The notes beneath the pieces are model-generated. The model was not told the origin of the DNA, did not search any database, and was given only the letters and a program-made list of their open reading frames with translations. 64,000 nt of DNA from NCBI GenBank assembly GCA_003605085.1, contig QZKD01000028.1, positions 45,332 to 109,331 of the forward strand, written 5' to 3'. The position numbers and the translations under genes are program-made. Below, in pieces: positions 33,786 to 42,802 of this stretch (position 1 is its first letter; each line of letters begins with the position of its first letter). The stretch is from Acholeplasma sp. (GTDB lineage: Bacteria > Bacillota_I > Bacilli_A > Acholeplasmatales > Acholeplasmataceae).

Positions 33786-34745
33786 ATGATGGGATTATTT
33801 CAGAAGCTTTTTGGAAAAAAGAATAAGAATGAACGCTATGCGCTTGGTCTTCATAAAACCAAAGAGAATTTTGGTAATTTAAAAGCCATTTTAGCACAAT
33901 CTAAAACCATTGATGAAGATTTATATGATACACTTGAAGAACTCTTTATTCAAGCAGATATCGGAGTCGATACTGTCATCTACTTTATCGATGAACTCAA
34001 AAAAGAAGTGAATGTTAAAACTATCACAGATCCTAAGGATCTTTCAGAAATTATCGTCGATAAGATGTTTGAAATCTATCTCCAAGGGGAACTTGTTCAA
34101 ACGGATCTTCGTTATGACGAGGGTGAAACCAACGTGTATTTATTTGTTGGTGTCAACGGAGTGGGTAAAACAACGACAATTGGAAAACTTGCCAAGCAAC
34201 TTAAAGATCAAGGACGTAAAGTCATGATGGTTGCAGGTGATACCTTTAGAGCTGGAGCCATTGATCAACTGGTGGAATGGGGAAGACGCAGTCAAACCTT
34301 TGTCTATACTAAACCTGCAGGAAGTGATCCGTCCTCTGTCATCTTTGATGCATTAGAAATCGCTAAGAAAGAACATTATGATGTCGTCTTAGTGGATACT
34401 GCGGGAAGACTTCAAACGAAAGTTAATTTGATGAATGAACTCTCCAAAATGAAAAGGGTTATTCAAAAAACTCTTCCTGATGCACCGCAAGAAACACTGC
34501 TTGTCATCGATGCGACAACAGGTCAAAATGGGATGCGTCAAGCAGAAGTTTTCAATGAAGCAACCGAAGTCAGTGGAATTGTTTTGACCAAATTGGACGG
34601 CACAGCGAAAGGCGGGATTGTTCTTGCCATTCGTCATCAATATCATTTACCGATCAAATATGTGGGTTTAGGTGAAAAGATTGATGACCTTGTCATGTTT
34701 GATATCGAACAATATATCTACGGATTATTCCGTGATTTCTTCTAA
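33786..34745 (+). CDS. ftsY: Signal recognition particle receptor FtsY
   Basis: 319 residues, almost only the NG core, with a very short N-terminus and no acidic A domain. G1 is GVNGVGKTT near residue 121, then GDTFRAGA, DTAGR and TKLDGTAKGG. It docks ribosome-bound SRP at the membrane. An extended -10 (TGGTATAAT, 33758-33766) precedes it. The order ftsY-ylxM-ffh groups receptor and particle protein, as in other Firmicutes. Confidence 0.96.
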   Translation: MMGLFQKLFGKKNKNERYALGLHKTKENFGNLKAILAQSKTIDEDLYDTLEELFIQADIGVDTVIYFIDELKKEVNVKTITDPKDLSEIIVDKMFEIYLQGELVQTDLRYDEGETNVYLFVGVNGVGKTTTIGKLAKQLKDQGRKVMMVAGDTFRAGAIDQLVEWGRRSQTFVYTKPAGSDPSSVIFDALEIAKKEHYDVVLVDTAGRLQTKVNLMNELSKMKRVIQKTLPDAPQETLLVIDATTGQNGMRQAEVFNEATEVSGIVLTKLDGTAKGGIVLAIRHQYHLPIKYVGLGEKIDDLVMFDIEQYIYGLFRDFF

Positions 34746-34753
34746 GGAGTCTT

Positions 34754-35068
34754 ATGGAATCACTTGAGAAAAAAGAATGGTTAAATGAACTGTATGATTA
34801 TTACGGAGCACTACTCACCGATAAGCAACAAGCCTATTTTGAGTATTACTACCGTGAAGACTATTCGCTTCAAGAAATTGCGGATGTTTTTCATGTGACG
34901 CGTAATGCGGTCTATGATCACTTAAAAAAAGCAGAAGATCATTTGGTCTTCTATGAAACCCATCTAAAACTGAAAGAAAAGAATAAAAAAAGAGAAGAAC
35001 TTTATCATATACTCGAAGATAAAATCGATGCTAAATGGATCGATGCTTTAAGAAAGTTGGATGAATAA
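34754..35068 (+). CDS. ylxM: YlxM family SRP-associated helix-turn-helix protein
   Basis: 104 residues, all helical, with a sigma-factor-like helix-turn-helix near 18-62 (LLTDKQQAYFEYYYREDYSL in two parts: LLTDKQQAYFEYYY, REDYSLQEIADVF, then TRNAVYDHLKKAE). In the family it helps SRP GTPase function. AAGGAG precedes the ATG and the stop overlaps the start of ffh (TAATG), so it is coupled to its partner. Confidence 0.92.
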   Translation: MESLEKKEWLNELYDYYGALLTDKQQAYFEYYYREDYSLQEIADVFHVTRNAVYDHLKKAEDHLVFYETHLKLKEKNKKREELYHILEDKIDAKWIDALRKLDE

Positions 35069-36474
35069 TGGCTGAAAATTCTTTATCCTCACGCTTACAA
35101 ATGGCGATGCGCCGTTTGACAGGCCGCGGATATTTAACTGAAACTGATATTGATGAAATGATGCGTGAAGTGCGCCTTTCTTTGCTTGAAGCCGATGTCA
35201 ATTTCAAAGTGGTTAAACAATTTATTCAAAATATCAAAGAACAAGCCGTCGGTGAAAAAATACTTAAAGGCCTCAATCCAGGCCAACAAGTGGTCAAGAT
35301 TGTCCATGATGAACTCAAACGTGTCATGGGAAATGATGCCGAAGGGTTGCGTTACAATCTTTCGGGGCTGACAACGATTATGACCATTGGTTTACAAGGC
35401 TCTGGGAAAACCACAGCGATTGGTAAACTTGGGGTTTACATCAGAAAGACAGACAAAAAGAATGTACTTTTTATCGCTGCTGACGTCTATCGTCCTGCAG
35501 CGATCGAACAGCTTGAGACCATTGGTAAACAAGTGGGTATTGAGGTATTTCAAAAAGGCTTAATCGATGCTAGAACGATTGTCAAAGACGGTTTAGCCTA
35601 CGCCAAAGAGAAAAAATTCGACGTTGTGATTATCGATACCGCAGGTCGTCTTCATATTGATGAAAAGATGATGCAAGAACTCATTGATGTTAAAGCGTTA
35701 GCGAAACCTGATGAGATCTTACTTACCGTCGATGCGATGACTGGTCAAGATGCAGCCAACATCTGTAAGTCGTTTCATGAACAATTACAAGCGACAGGAG
35801 CAATCCTCACGAAGCTCGATGGAGATACCCGAGGAGGAGCTGCACTCTCGATTAAAGAAGTCTCTGGCATTCCTATTAAATTCGCTTCATCAGGCGAAAA
35901 AATGGATGCCTTCGAAGTGTTCCATCCCGAGAGAATGGCATCGCGCATTCTCGGTATGGGAGATGTCTTATCCTTGATTGAAAAAGCGACCGAATCCATC
36001 GATGAAGATGAAGCACAAAATATGATGGAAAAGCTGATGAGCGATTCGTTTAATTATAATGATTTAATGAAACAGTTTAAAATGATTAAACGCATGGGAT
36101 CTATCTCAAAAATTCTTGGCTTTTTGCCCGGAGCAGGTCAGATGAAACAAGCGATGTCGCAAGTGGATGACCGTCAGTTTGATAAGATGAGTGCCTTGAT
36201 TTCATCGATGACTGACGCTGAGCGAAAAGATCCTAAATTAATCGATACCTCTTCTAGAAGAAGAGAACGTGTTGCCAAAGGGTCTGGCATGAGTGTTGCA
36301 GATCTCAATCGTCTAAGACAAGCACTCGAGACACAAAAGAAAATGATGAAGAAAATGATGAATATGGATGAAAAGGAACTTGAAGGTTTACAGAAGAATC
36401 CATCGCGGATGATGCCAACTCCATCCGTTAAAAAAGGTAAAGGCAAAGGGAAGGGTCAATTTCGATTTAAATGA
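35068..36474 (+). CDS. ffh: Signal recognition particle protein Ffh
   Basis: 468 residues. N and G domains with G1 GLQGSGKTT near 108, DTAGRLH and TKLDGDTRGG, then the methionine-rich M domain (about 310-440) that binds 4.5S RNA and signal sequences, ending in a Lys/Gly-rich tail. It targets nascent membrane proteins. No 4.5S RNA gene was seen in the window. Translationally coupled to ylxM. Confidence 0.97.
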   Translation: MAENSLSSRLQMAMRRLTGRGYLTETDIDEMMREVRLSLLEADVNFKVVKQFIQNIKEQAVGEKILKGLNPGQQVVKIVHDELKRVMGNDAEGLRYNLSGLTTIMTIGLQGSGKTTAIGKLGVYIRKTDKKNVLFIAADVYRPAAIEQLETIGKQVGIEVFQKGLIDARTIVKDGLAYAKEKKFDVVIIDTAGRLHIDEKMMQELIDVKALAKPDEILLTVDAMTGQDAANICKSFHEQLQATGAILTKLDGDTRGGAALSIKEVSGIPIKFASSGEKMDAFEVFHPERMASRILGMGDVLSLIEKATESIDEDEAQNMMEKLMSDSFNYNDLMKQFKMIKRMGSISKILGFLPGAGQMKQAMSQVDDRQFDKMSALISSMTDAERKDPKLIDTSSRRRERVAKGSGMSVADLNRLRQALETQKKMMKKMMNMDEKELEGLQKNPSRMMPTPSVKKGKGKGKGQFRFK

Positions 36475-36484
36475 CCCTTTTTTT
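36451..36484 (+). terminator. Terminator after ffh
   Basis: AAGGGTCA (36451-36458) pairs with TGACCCTT (36472-36479), followed by T. It overlaps the last codons of ffh. Confidence 0.75.
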
Positions 36485-36550
36485 CTCCACAAAGTTTGTG
36501 GAAAAGTTTGAAAAAATCGAATGTTATAATAGAGTAAAAGGAGTGTACGT

Positions 36551-39169
36551 ATGAAGAAATTAGTCTTGATCGATGGCAATTCCATCCTGTTCCGTGCTTA
36601 CTACGCCACCGCATATCCTGGGGCTAAAATCATGCAGACCGCTTCTGGCATTTACACGAATGCTGTTTTTGCGTTTGTAGGGATGTTTGAAAAAATCGTG
36701 ACGGATGATGTTACAGAAGTTTTAGTGGCATTTGACACGAAAGAACCTACCAAAAGGCATCTATCGTATGATGGGTATAAAGCAGGACGTCAAAAAATGC
36801 CTGAAGAGCTTGCTCAGCAAATCCCTTTAGTCAATGAATATATCACTTTACAAGGCGTCAAGCTTTATGCAAAAGCAGGCTATGAAGCCGATGATATCAT
36901 CGGAACGATGGCGAAAAGAGCAGCTCATGATGGATATCTTGTCGATGTCTATTCATCCGATCGCGATTTATTGCAACTCGTCGATGACAAGATTACAGTC
37001 AATCTTCTGAAAAAAGGTATGACTGAAGTCGCCTCTTTTAATCCTAAAACTCTTTATGAAACCTATCAACTCACACATGAACAAATGATTGATTTAAAGA
37101 GTTTAATGGGAGATCCATCCGATAATATTCCAGGGATTCCTGGGGTTGGAGAAAAAACAGCGATCAAACTTTTACAAGAATATCAGACACTTGACAATAT
37201 TCTAGAGCATAAAGATCACATCAAAGGAAAACTTGGTGAAAACATTCGCGAACATGAAGCCTTAGCGAAGATGAGCAAAGAACTTGTGACGATTGATGTG
37301 GATGCTGAAATAGATATTTCATTAGAGGATCTAAAAAAACTACCGGTAAAAAAAGAAAAATTAATGAGTTTCTTTCAAGGACTTGATCTTCATGTCTTTG
37401 TCAAAAAAATGGAAACAAAGACTGAAGTGAAAGCGGATTGGCAACATCAAGTGATCCAAGATGATCAGGTATTATCAAGGGTATTAAAACCCAATATGGC
37501 ACTTCATTTTGAGTTTTCTGACTACAATTACCACAAAGCTTTGCTTTGGAGTGTAGGACTTACAGATGGGGTATCTTACTATGTCTTACCTGCTCAATTC
37601 GCCCTTGGTTCACACGTGTTTGAAAACTATCTAAAAGATGAAAACTTACCCAAGCTTACCTATGATTTTAAAGCGGTTAAAGTCTTTCTATTATGGCAGC
37701 AAAAAGAGATACAAGGCGTTATTTTTGACTTGTTGTTATCAGCATATCTCATCAATTCTCATTTAGGTAAAGAAGAATTTAAACGCATTGTCTCTGCGTT
37801 TTCTTATGAGGATATTTTGTATGATGATGTCGTCTATGGTAAAGGTGCGAAAAAAGCGTTACCCGAAGAAGATATTTACTTTAGACATATCGCTTCCAAA
37901 GCTAAAGCCATTTATGAGTTAAGAGAATCCCAAATCGAGACACTCAAGAATCAAGAACAGTTATCCTTATTAAATGATCTAGAAATTCCTTTATCTGAAG
38001 TTCTCGCAGAGATGGAATATCAAGGACTCAATGTTGACATGGAAGAACTCCAACGTCAAGCAGATGATTTATCTTCACGCATTAAAGCCATAGAAACAGA
38101 AATCATCGATTTAGCAGGAGAAGAGTTTAATGTTGGATCACCTAAACAATTAGGTGAAATCTTATTTGATAAGCTCAACCTTCCCAATGGTAAAAAGACG
38201 AAAACAGGGTATTCAACAGGAGCTGAGGTCTTAAATGAACTCAAATCTTATCATCCTATCATCGAAAAGATATTAGATTATCGTCAATTGACTAAACTTT
38301 ACTCTACTTATATTGAAGGAATCAAACAAAATATTTTTGAAGATGGAAAAGTGCATACTATTTATATGCAAGCACTCACCACGACGGGACGTTTATCCTC
38401 TCTTGATCCCAATTTACAAAATATCCCGATACGTACCGAAGAAGGGCGTAAGATAAGAAAATTATTTATCCCAGAAAAGGGACATACCTTTCTTGGTGCT
38501 GACTACTCGCAAATCGAACTTAGAGTTCTCGCCCATATGGCAGACGTTAAGTCACTGATCGAAGCTTTTAATCAAAATCAAGACATTCATACAAAAACTG
38601 CTCAAGATGTATTTCATGTTGAAGATGTCACACCTGATCAAAGACGTGCTGCTAAAGCAGTCAACTTTGGAATCATCTATGGCATTGGTGCATGGAGTCT
38701 TTCTGAAGATATCAAAGTGACCCCCAAAGAAGCCCAAGCGTTTATTGATCGTTATTTATCCATCTATCCCGAAATCAAAAAATATATGGAAGATATCGTC
38801 AAGTTTGCTAAGGACCATGAATATGTAGAAACTTTGATGCATCGTAGACGCTACATTCCTGAACTTAAATCTCCTGTCTTCATGCAGCGTGCTTTTGGTG
38901 AACGGACTGCACTTAACGCTCCGATCCAAGGCAGTGCTGCAGATATCTTAAAAAAAGCGATGGTCGATCTTTATCGCTATTTGAAGAAACACAAGAAACT
39001 ATCTAGAATTTTACTTCAAGTTCACGATGAACTGATCCTTGAGGTACCTGAAGATGAACTCGAAGAAATGAAAACGATTGTTCCCAAGATGATGTCTAAA
39101 GCGATGGCATTAAATGTTGAACTCAAAACCTCATGTGATATCGGACATGATTGGTATGAACTTAAGTAG
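36551..39169 (+). CDS. polA: DNA polymerase I
   Basis: 872 residues in three parts: 5' nuclease (1-290), a 3'-5' exonuclease-like fold (about 310-480) and the polymerase (480-872), with motif A DYSQIELRVLAHM, motif B RRAAKAVNFGIIYG and motif C QVHDELILEV. The exonuclease part lacks the first metal-binding D-x-E (it reads LHFEFSD), so proofreading is probably lost, as in Bacillus PolA. It fills gaps in repair and removes primers. An extended -10 (TGTTATAAT, 36522-36530) and the small palindrome CCACAAA-G-TTTGTGG (36487-36501) lie upstream. It heads the mutM-coaE-dnaB-dnaI run. Confidence 0.97.
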   Translation: MKKLVLIDGNSILFRAYYATAYPGAKIMQTASGIYTNAVFAFVGMFEKIVTDDVTEVLVAFDTKEPTKRHLSYDGYKAGRQKMPEELAQQIPLVNEYITLQGVKLYAKAGYEADDIIGTMAKRAAHDGYLVDVYSSDRDLLQLVDDKITVNLLKKGMTEVASFNPKTLYETYQLTHEQMIDLKSLMGDPSDNIPGIPGVGEKTAIKLLQEYQTLDNILEHKDHIKGKLGENIREHEALAKMSKELVTIDVDAEIDISLEDLKKLPVKKEKLMSFFQGLDLHVFVKKMETKTEVKADWQHQVIQDDQVLSRVLKPNMALHFEFSDYNYHKALLWSVGLTDGVSYYVLPAQFALGSHVFENYLKDENLPKLTYDFKAVKVFLLWQQKEIQGVIFDLLLSAYLINSHLGKEEFKRIVSAFSYEDILYDDVVYGKGAKKALPEEDIYFRHIASKAKAIYELRESQIETLKNQEQLSLLNDLEIPLSEVLAEMEYQGLNVDMEELQRQADDLSSRIKAIETEIIDLAGEEFNVGSPKQLGEILFDKLNLPNGKKTKTGYSTGAEVLNELKSYHPIIEKILDYRQLTKLYSTYIEGIKQNIFEDGKVHTIYMQALTTTGRLSSLDPNLQNIPIRTEEGRKIRKLFIPEKGHTFLGADYSQIELRVLAHMADVKSLIEAFNQNQDIHTKTAQDVFHVEDVTPDQRRAAKAVNFGIIYGIGAWSLSEDIKVTPKEAQAFIDRYLSIYPEIKKYMEDIVKFAKDHEYVETLMHRRRYIPELKSPVFMQRAFGERTALNAPIQGSAADILKKAMVDLYRYLKKHKKLSRILLQVHDELILEVPEDELEEMKTIVPKMMSKAMALNVELKTSCDIGHDWYELK

Positions 39170-39178
39170 GTTACCTCT

Positions 39179-39991
39179 ATGCCAGAGCTTCCAGAAGTAG
39201 AAACAGTTCGTCGTACGCTAGAAAGACTTATTTTAGGTAAAACCATTCAAGACATTGAGGTAATCTATCCCAAGATTATCCAAATGGATGAACATGACTT
39301 TGCCAAACGTTTGATTGGACAAACAGTTCATAGAATCGATCGTATGGGAAAGCACCTCATATTTCACTTGGATCAAGATATCTTAATTATCCATCTTCGG
39401 ATGGAAGGAAGATTTTTCTATCATGCTTTAGGGACACGTTTAACCAAGCACGACCATCTTTGTTTTCATTTGTCTGATGGGATGCAACTCACCTATCATG
39501 ATGTGAGAAAATTTGGAACCATGCATCTTTTTGATCAAGAGGATTACTTAAAGAAGGGTCCTTTAGCAGATCTTGCAAAAGAACCCGATGATATAGAGAT
39601 TAACGAATTTAAAAGAAGCATTCAAAAAAGAAAAACAGAGATTAAAGCTATTCTACTCGATCAGAAAGTGGTCAGTGGGTTAGGGAATATTTATGTCGAT
39701 GAAACGCTCTTTCGAGCAGGTATTCATCCAACTAGATTAGGAATACATATCACCGATCTTGAAGTTGAAAAAATTTTAGATGCTGCAAAAGCGGTTTTAC
39801 ACAAAGCCATTATGCTCGGTGGAACGACCATTCGAACATTTGAAGCGATGGATGGTGTTCATGGAAGATTTCAAAATGAACTCATGGTCCATACGAAAGA
39901 GAATAAGCCTTGTCCCATCTGTGGAACTCCTATCATAAAAACTAAGGTCAAAGGACGTGGAACCTGTGTCTGTCCAATCTGTCAACGCTAA
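39179..39991 (+). CDS. mutM: Formamidopyrimidine-DNA glycosylase (Fpg/MutM)
   Basis: 270 residues. It removes 8-oxoguanine and cuts the abasic site. The start MPELPEVETV gives the catalytic Pro and Glu; Lys 58 lies in DRMGKHLIF; an H2TH region follows near 155-215; the zinc finger closes the protein (CPICGTP, CVCPICQR). It lies 9 bases after polA, and coaE begins inside its end. Confidence 0.96.
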   Translation: MPELPEVETVRRTLERLILGKTIQDIEVIYPKIIQMDEHDFAKRLIGQTVHRIDRMGKHLIFHLDQDILIIHLRMEGRFFYHALGTRLTKHDHLCFHLSDGMQLTYHDVRKFGTMHLFDQEDYLKKGPLADLAKEPDDIEINEFKRSIQKRKTEIKAILLDQKVVSGLGNIYVDETLFRAGIHPTRLGIHITDLEVEKILDAAKAVLHKAIMLGGTTIRTFEAMDGVHGRFQNELMVHTKENKPCPICGTPIIKTKVKGRGTCVCPICQR

Positions 39992-40574
39992 ACCTATCAT
40001 TATTGGTCTTACCGGAGGGATTGCATCTGGCAAATCCACAGCCTCTACAATTTTTAAGGCACATCAAATTCCTGTCATTGATAATGATCAAATTGTCCAT
40101 GATCTTTGGGAACATCATCGAGAAATGGTTAAAAAAGTTGAGGATCATTTTGGATTTCAAATCAGTGGTGATGGAAGAAAAAAACTAGCCAAAATCATCT
40201 TTAATGATGAAACCAAAAGGCTTGAACTCAATGCGATTGTTCATCCTTATGTTTTTGGAAAAATCGAAGAGGAAAAAAAACGCCTTGCTAATGAACCTAT
40301 CATCGTGATCGATATGCCCTTACTCTTTGAAGTGGGGTATGAAGATCAATGTGATGAAGTGTGCTTAGTGTATGTAGAGCCAAAAATCCAACTTCAAAGA
40401 TTGATGTTTCGTGATCAATTGAACGAAGTGGATGCGACAAAGCGTATCAACAGTCAATGGTCCATTGAAAAGAAGAAAGCACTTGCCGATGTCATCTTTG
40501 ATAATCAGCTCTCAATTCAAGATTTAGAAGAACAGATCGATAGTTACATCAGAGGATTAAATAATGAAGAATAG
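39966..40574 (+). CDS. coaE: Dephospho-CoA kinase
   Basis: About 202 residues. It phosphorylates dephospho-CoA, the last step of coenzyme A synthesis. P-loop GLTGGIASGKST at the start, then DNDQIVHDL for substrate binding, the DMPLLFE region and a lid with R-L-M-F-R. The start lies inside mutM: GTG 39966 is best placed after AAAGGA, GTG 39957 is too close. Its last codons overlap dnaB by 11 bases. Confidence 0.93.
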   Translation: MSVQSVNAKPIIIGLTGGIASGKSTASTIFKAHQIPVIDNDQIVHDLWEHHREMVKKVEDHFGFQISGDGRKKLAKIIFNDETKRLELNAIVHPYVFGKIEEEKKRLANEPIIVIDMPLLFEVGYEDQCDEVCLVYVEPKIQLQRLMFRDQLNEVDATKRINSQWSIEKKKALADVIFDNQLSIQDLEEQIDSYIRGLNNEE

Positions 40575-41727
40575 CAGTATGTTTTACATTCAATCTCATA
40601 CCGATTTATCCGCTGCAGACTTTAAAGTGTTGGCACTTCTTTATCAACCCTTAATGGGACTTGAAGCGCATGCTTTATACACAACACTTTATCAACTCGT
40701 GAATAAAACATCGCGAAAGTCTTATCAGCATAATGAACTTTTAGATTTAATCAACCTTAAGCAAACTGATTTTTTAAAGATAAGACAAAAACTAGAGGCA
40801 TTGAATCTCTTGGTGGTCTACAAAAAAGAAGATGATTATATCTACCAAATGAAAGCACCGTTAACCGCTAAAAGTTTTTTAGTTGATACGATTTTTGGGA
40901 GCTATTTACAATCTGAAATTGGTGAAAAGAATGTCATCATGCTCACGGATTTATTTAAAATGGATATGATTGATATCGAAGGGTTTGAAAATATTACCAA
41001 GTCATTCGATGAGCTCTATGAATTCAAGAGTCTCAATCTCTTATCTGTCAATCATCCTCTTCAGGGACGAACCACGAACGGTGGATCCCATCTCCATTAT
41101 CAATTCAATTATGAATCCTTTGTCGATCATTTATCAGAACGCTTGAAAACCTCACAACTCTTAACCGATAAATTTAAAGATCAAATCAATAAGATTGCCT
41201 TTGTGTATCAATTTGATGTCGCAGATATGGTTGCCATTTATGAATCCGCTTCTCGTGGCAATAAAATGGTGAGTTTTGCTCAACTCAATTTAAAGGCTAA
41301 ACAACATTATGAAGAAAAACATCAACTTTTGACCGTCAAGAGAAAAGATCTTCCGATGCCTACCCTAATTGATCAAGTTGCACCACAAGTGATCATTCAA
41401 AAATATGCAAAAACCGATCAGCAAGGGCTTGCTTTACAAACCGCAACACAACTTTTAGAGAGAAATGCCGTAGAGCCTGGTATCATCAATGTCATCTTAA
41501 TGTTGGTGCTTAAGCACAAACAAGGGACACTTCCCAATATAAACTATATGGAAAAAGTCCTTCATGACTGGTTGAATAAAGGTGTTCAGACTACAGAAGA
41601 TGCTATTAAGTTTTCATCGAGTCTTGAAACCGAATATGAACAGAAGAAAAAAGTCCAACGCGTCAGCGTCGCTGAACCCGATTGGATGGATGATTATATT
41701 TCAGATTTAGCAAAAATGGAGGGATAA
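40564..41727 (+). CDS. dnaB: Replication initiation protein DnaB (Bacillus type)
   Basis: 387 residues. This is the Firmicutes helicase-loading and membrane-attachment protein DnaB, not the replicative helicase. Two DnaB/DnaD-type domains are visible: a winged-helix start (about 1-120, FKVLALLYQPLMGLEAHALY) and a DDBH2-type helical part near 260-345 (NVILMLVLKHKQGTLPNINY). It works with DnaD and DnaI at the origin. It is coupled to coaE before and dnaI after (TAATGATG). Confidence 0.9.
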   Translation: MKNSSMFYIQSHTDLSAADFKVLALLYQPLMGLEAHALYTTLYQLVNKTSRKSYQHNELLDLINLKQTDFLKIRQKLEALNLLVVYKKEDDYIYQMKAPLTAKSFLVDTIFGSYLQSEIGEKNVIMLTDLFKMDMIDIEGFENITKSFDELYEFKSLNLLSVNHPLQGRTTNGGSHLHYQFNYESFVDHLSERLKTSQLLTDKFKDQINKIAFVYQFDVADMVAIYESASRGNKMVSFAQLNLKAKQHYEEKHQLLTVKRKDLPMPTLIDQVAPQVIIQKYAKTDQQGLALQTATQLLERNAVEPGIINVILMLVLKHKQGTLPNINYMEKVLHDWLNKGVQTTEDAIKFSSSLETEYEQKKKVQRVSVAEPDWMDDYISDLAKMEG

Positions 41728-42545
41728 TGATGACCCTAGATGAAATGAAGAAAGTCGTTTATAACGATCCTGAAACGAAACATTTACGTATTCCTGATGT
41801 GGATGTCTACAAGGTATTTATCTACTTGCAAGACCGTGATCAGCAATTGATCAAAGATGGCTACAAGCCTGTCCTTAAGACGGATCCATACATTGAAATC
41901 GTTTATGAACCCACGAAAGAAAAAGAAGAAGAAATGCGACGCTTAAAGATTAAAAAGCATTTAAAATTCTATGATAGTGAGATCTACATTCAAAATGCGA
42001 CCTTGGCAGAATTTGATGTGTTCAATGACGAAAGAGAAAAGGCTTTTCGTCTGGCTCAAGAATTCTTAGACCAATATAAGCGCGATCACTACATGAAAGG
42101 GCTTTATATTTATGGGAAGTATGCAACGGGTAAAAGTTATTTAGTCTCCGCTATTGCTGAAGAATTAGCCCAACGAAACATCAATGTTCTTTATGTTTAT
42201 ATGCCTGATCTCGTCCGTTCGATCAGACAGGGCATGAACGAGGGAAATCTTGAAGAGAGAATTAACCAGTTAAAACAAGCAGATGTCTTAATGATGGATG
42301 ACATGGGTGGAGAAAACATGACACCCTGGTTTCGTGATGAAGTCTTAGTTCCCATCATGCAATACCGACTCTCTGCGAAACTTCCCGTATTTATGACATC
42401 TAATTTTGAGTTTGTGCAACTCGTCGATGCATTAACAGTCACCAAAGATGAAATGAACCGAGTGAAAGCTGCCAGACTTATCCAAAGGCTCAAAGACTTA
42501 ATGACTTATGTGAAATTGTCAAGTGATCAATACAAACAAGGTTAA
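41727..42545 (+). CDS. dnaI: Helicase loader DnaI
   Basis: 272 residues. The N-terminal part (1-110) would bind the replicative helicase; the AAA+ part has Walker A GKYATGKS near 129 and Walker B VLMMDDMGG near 190. It loads the helicase at oriC together with DnaB and DnaD. The usual N-terminal zinc Cys are not seen: the first 100 residues contain no Cys. The gene ends before the thrS T-box unit. Confidence 0.93.
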   Translation: MMTLDEMKKVVYNDPETKHLRIPDVDVYKVFIYLQDRDQQLIKDGYKPVLKTDPYIEIVYEPTKEKEEEMRRLKIKKHLKFYDSEIYIQNATLAEFDVFNDEREKAFRLAQEFLDQYKRDHYMKGLYIYGKYATGKSYLVSAIAEELAQRNINVLYVYMPDLVRSIRQGMNEGNLEERINQLKQADVLMMDDMGGENMTPWFRDEVLVPIMQYRLSAKLPVFMTSNFEFVQLVDALTVTKDEMNRVKAARLIQRLKDLMTYVKLSSDQYKQG

Positions 42546-42548
42546 GTC

Positions 42549-42576
42549 TTGAAAAAGCGTAAGAACATGCTATAAT
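42549..42576 (+). promoter_or_regulatory. Promoter of the thrS T-box unit
   Basis: TTGAAA (42549-42554) and TATAAT (42571-42576) are 16 bases apart, with TGC just before the -10 (extended form). Confidence 0.82.
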
Positions 42577-42582
42577 AATACT

Positions 42583-42785
42583 ATCAACGATGATGAGGAC
42601 ATGATTTGTTCACTTTTAGCGACGCAGGATGGTGAAAGCTGCGAAAAGATCAAGTTACTCCCTCTGAGTTGGCCTCGAAAGATGTGCCCGGGTCGTTCCG
42701 TTATCGATAAGATAAGTGCTAGCTTGCTAGAACTAAGGTGGTACCACGTCAATCACGTCCTTAGCATAGGGCGTTTTTTTATTTA
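42583..42785 (+). promoter_or_regulatory. T-box leader (tRNA-Thr-sensing riboswitch) of thrS
   Basis: A structured leader of about 200 bases ends in the T-box sequence AAGGTGGTACCACG (42735-42748), which pairs with the CCA end of uncharged tRNA. A terminator follows: ACGTCC pairs with GGGCGT (to 42774) before a run of T. Uncharged tRNA-Thr would favour the antiterminator and thus thrS expression. The specifier codon could not be placed with confidence. Confidence 0.9.
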
Positions 42786-42802
42786 AAGAAGGGGTGTTAT
42801 TC

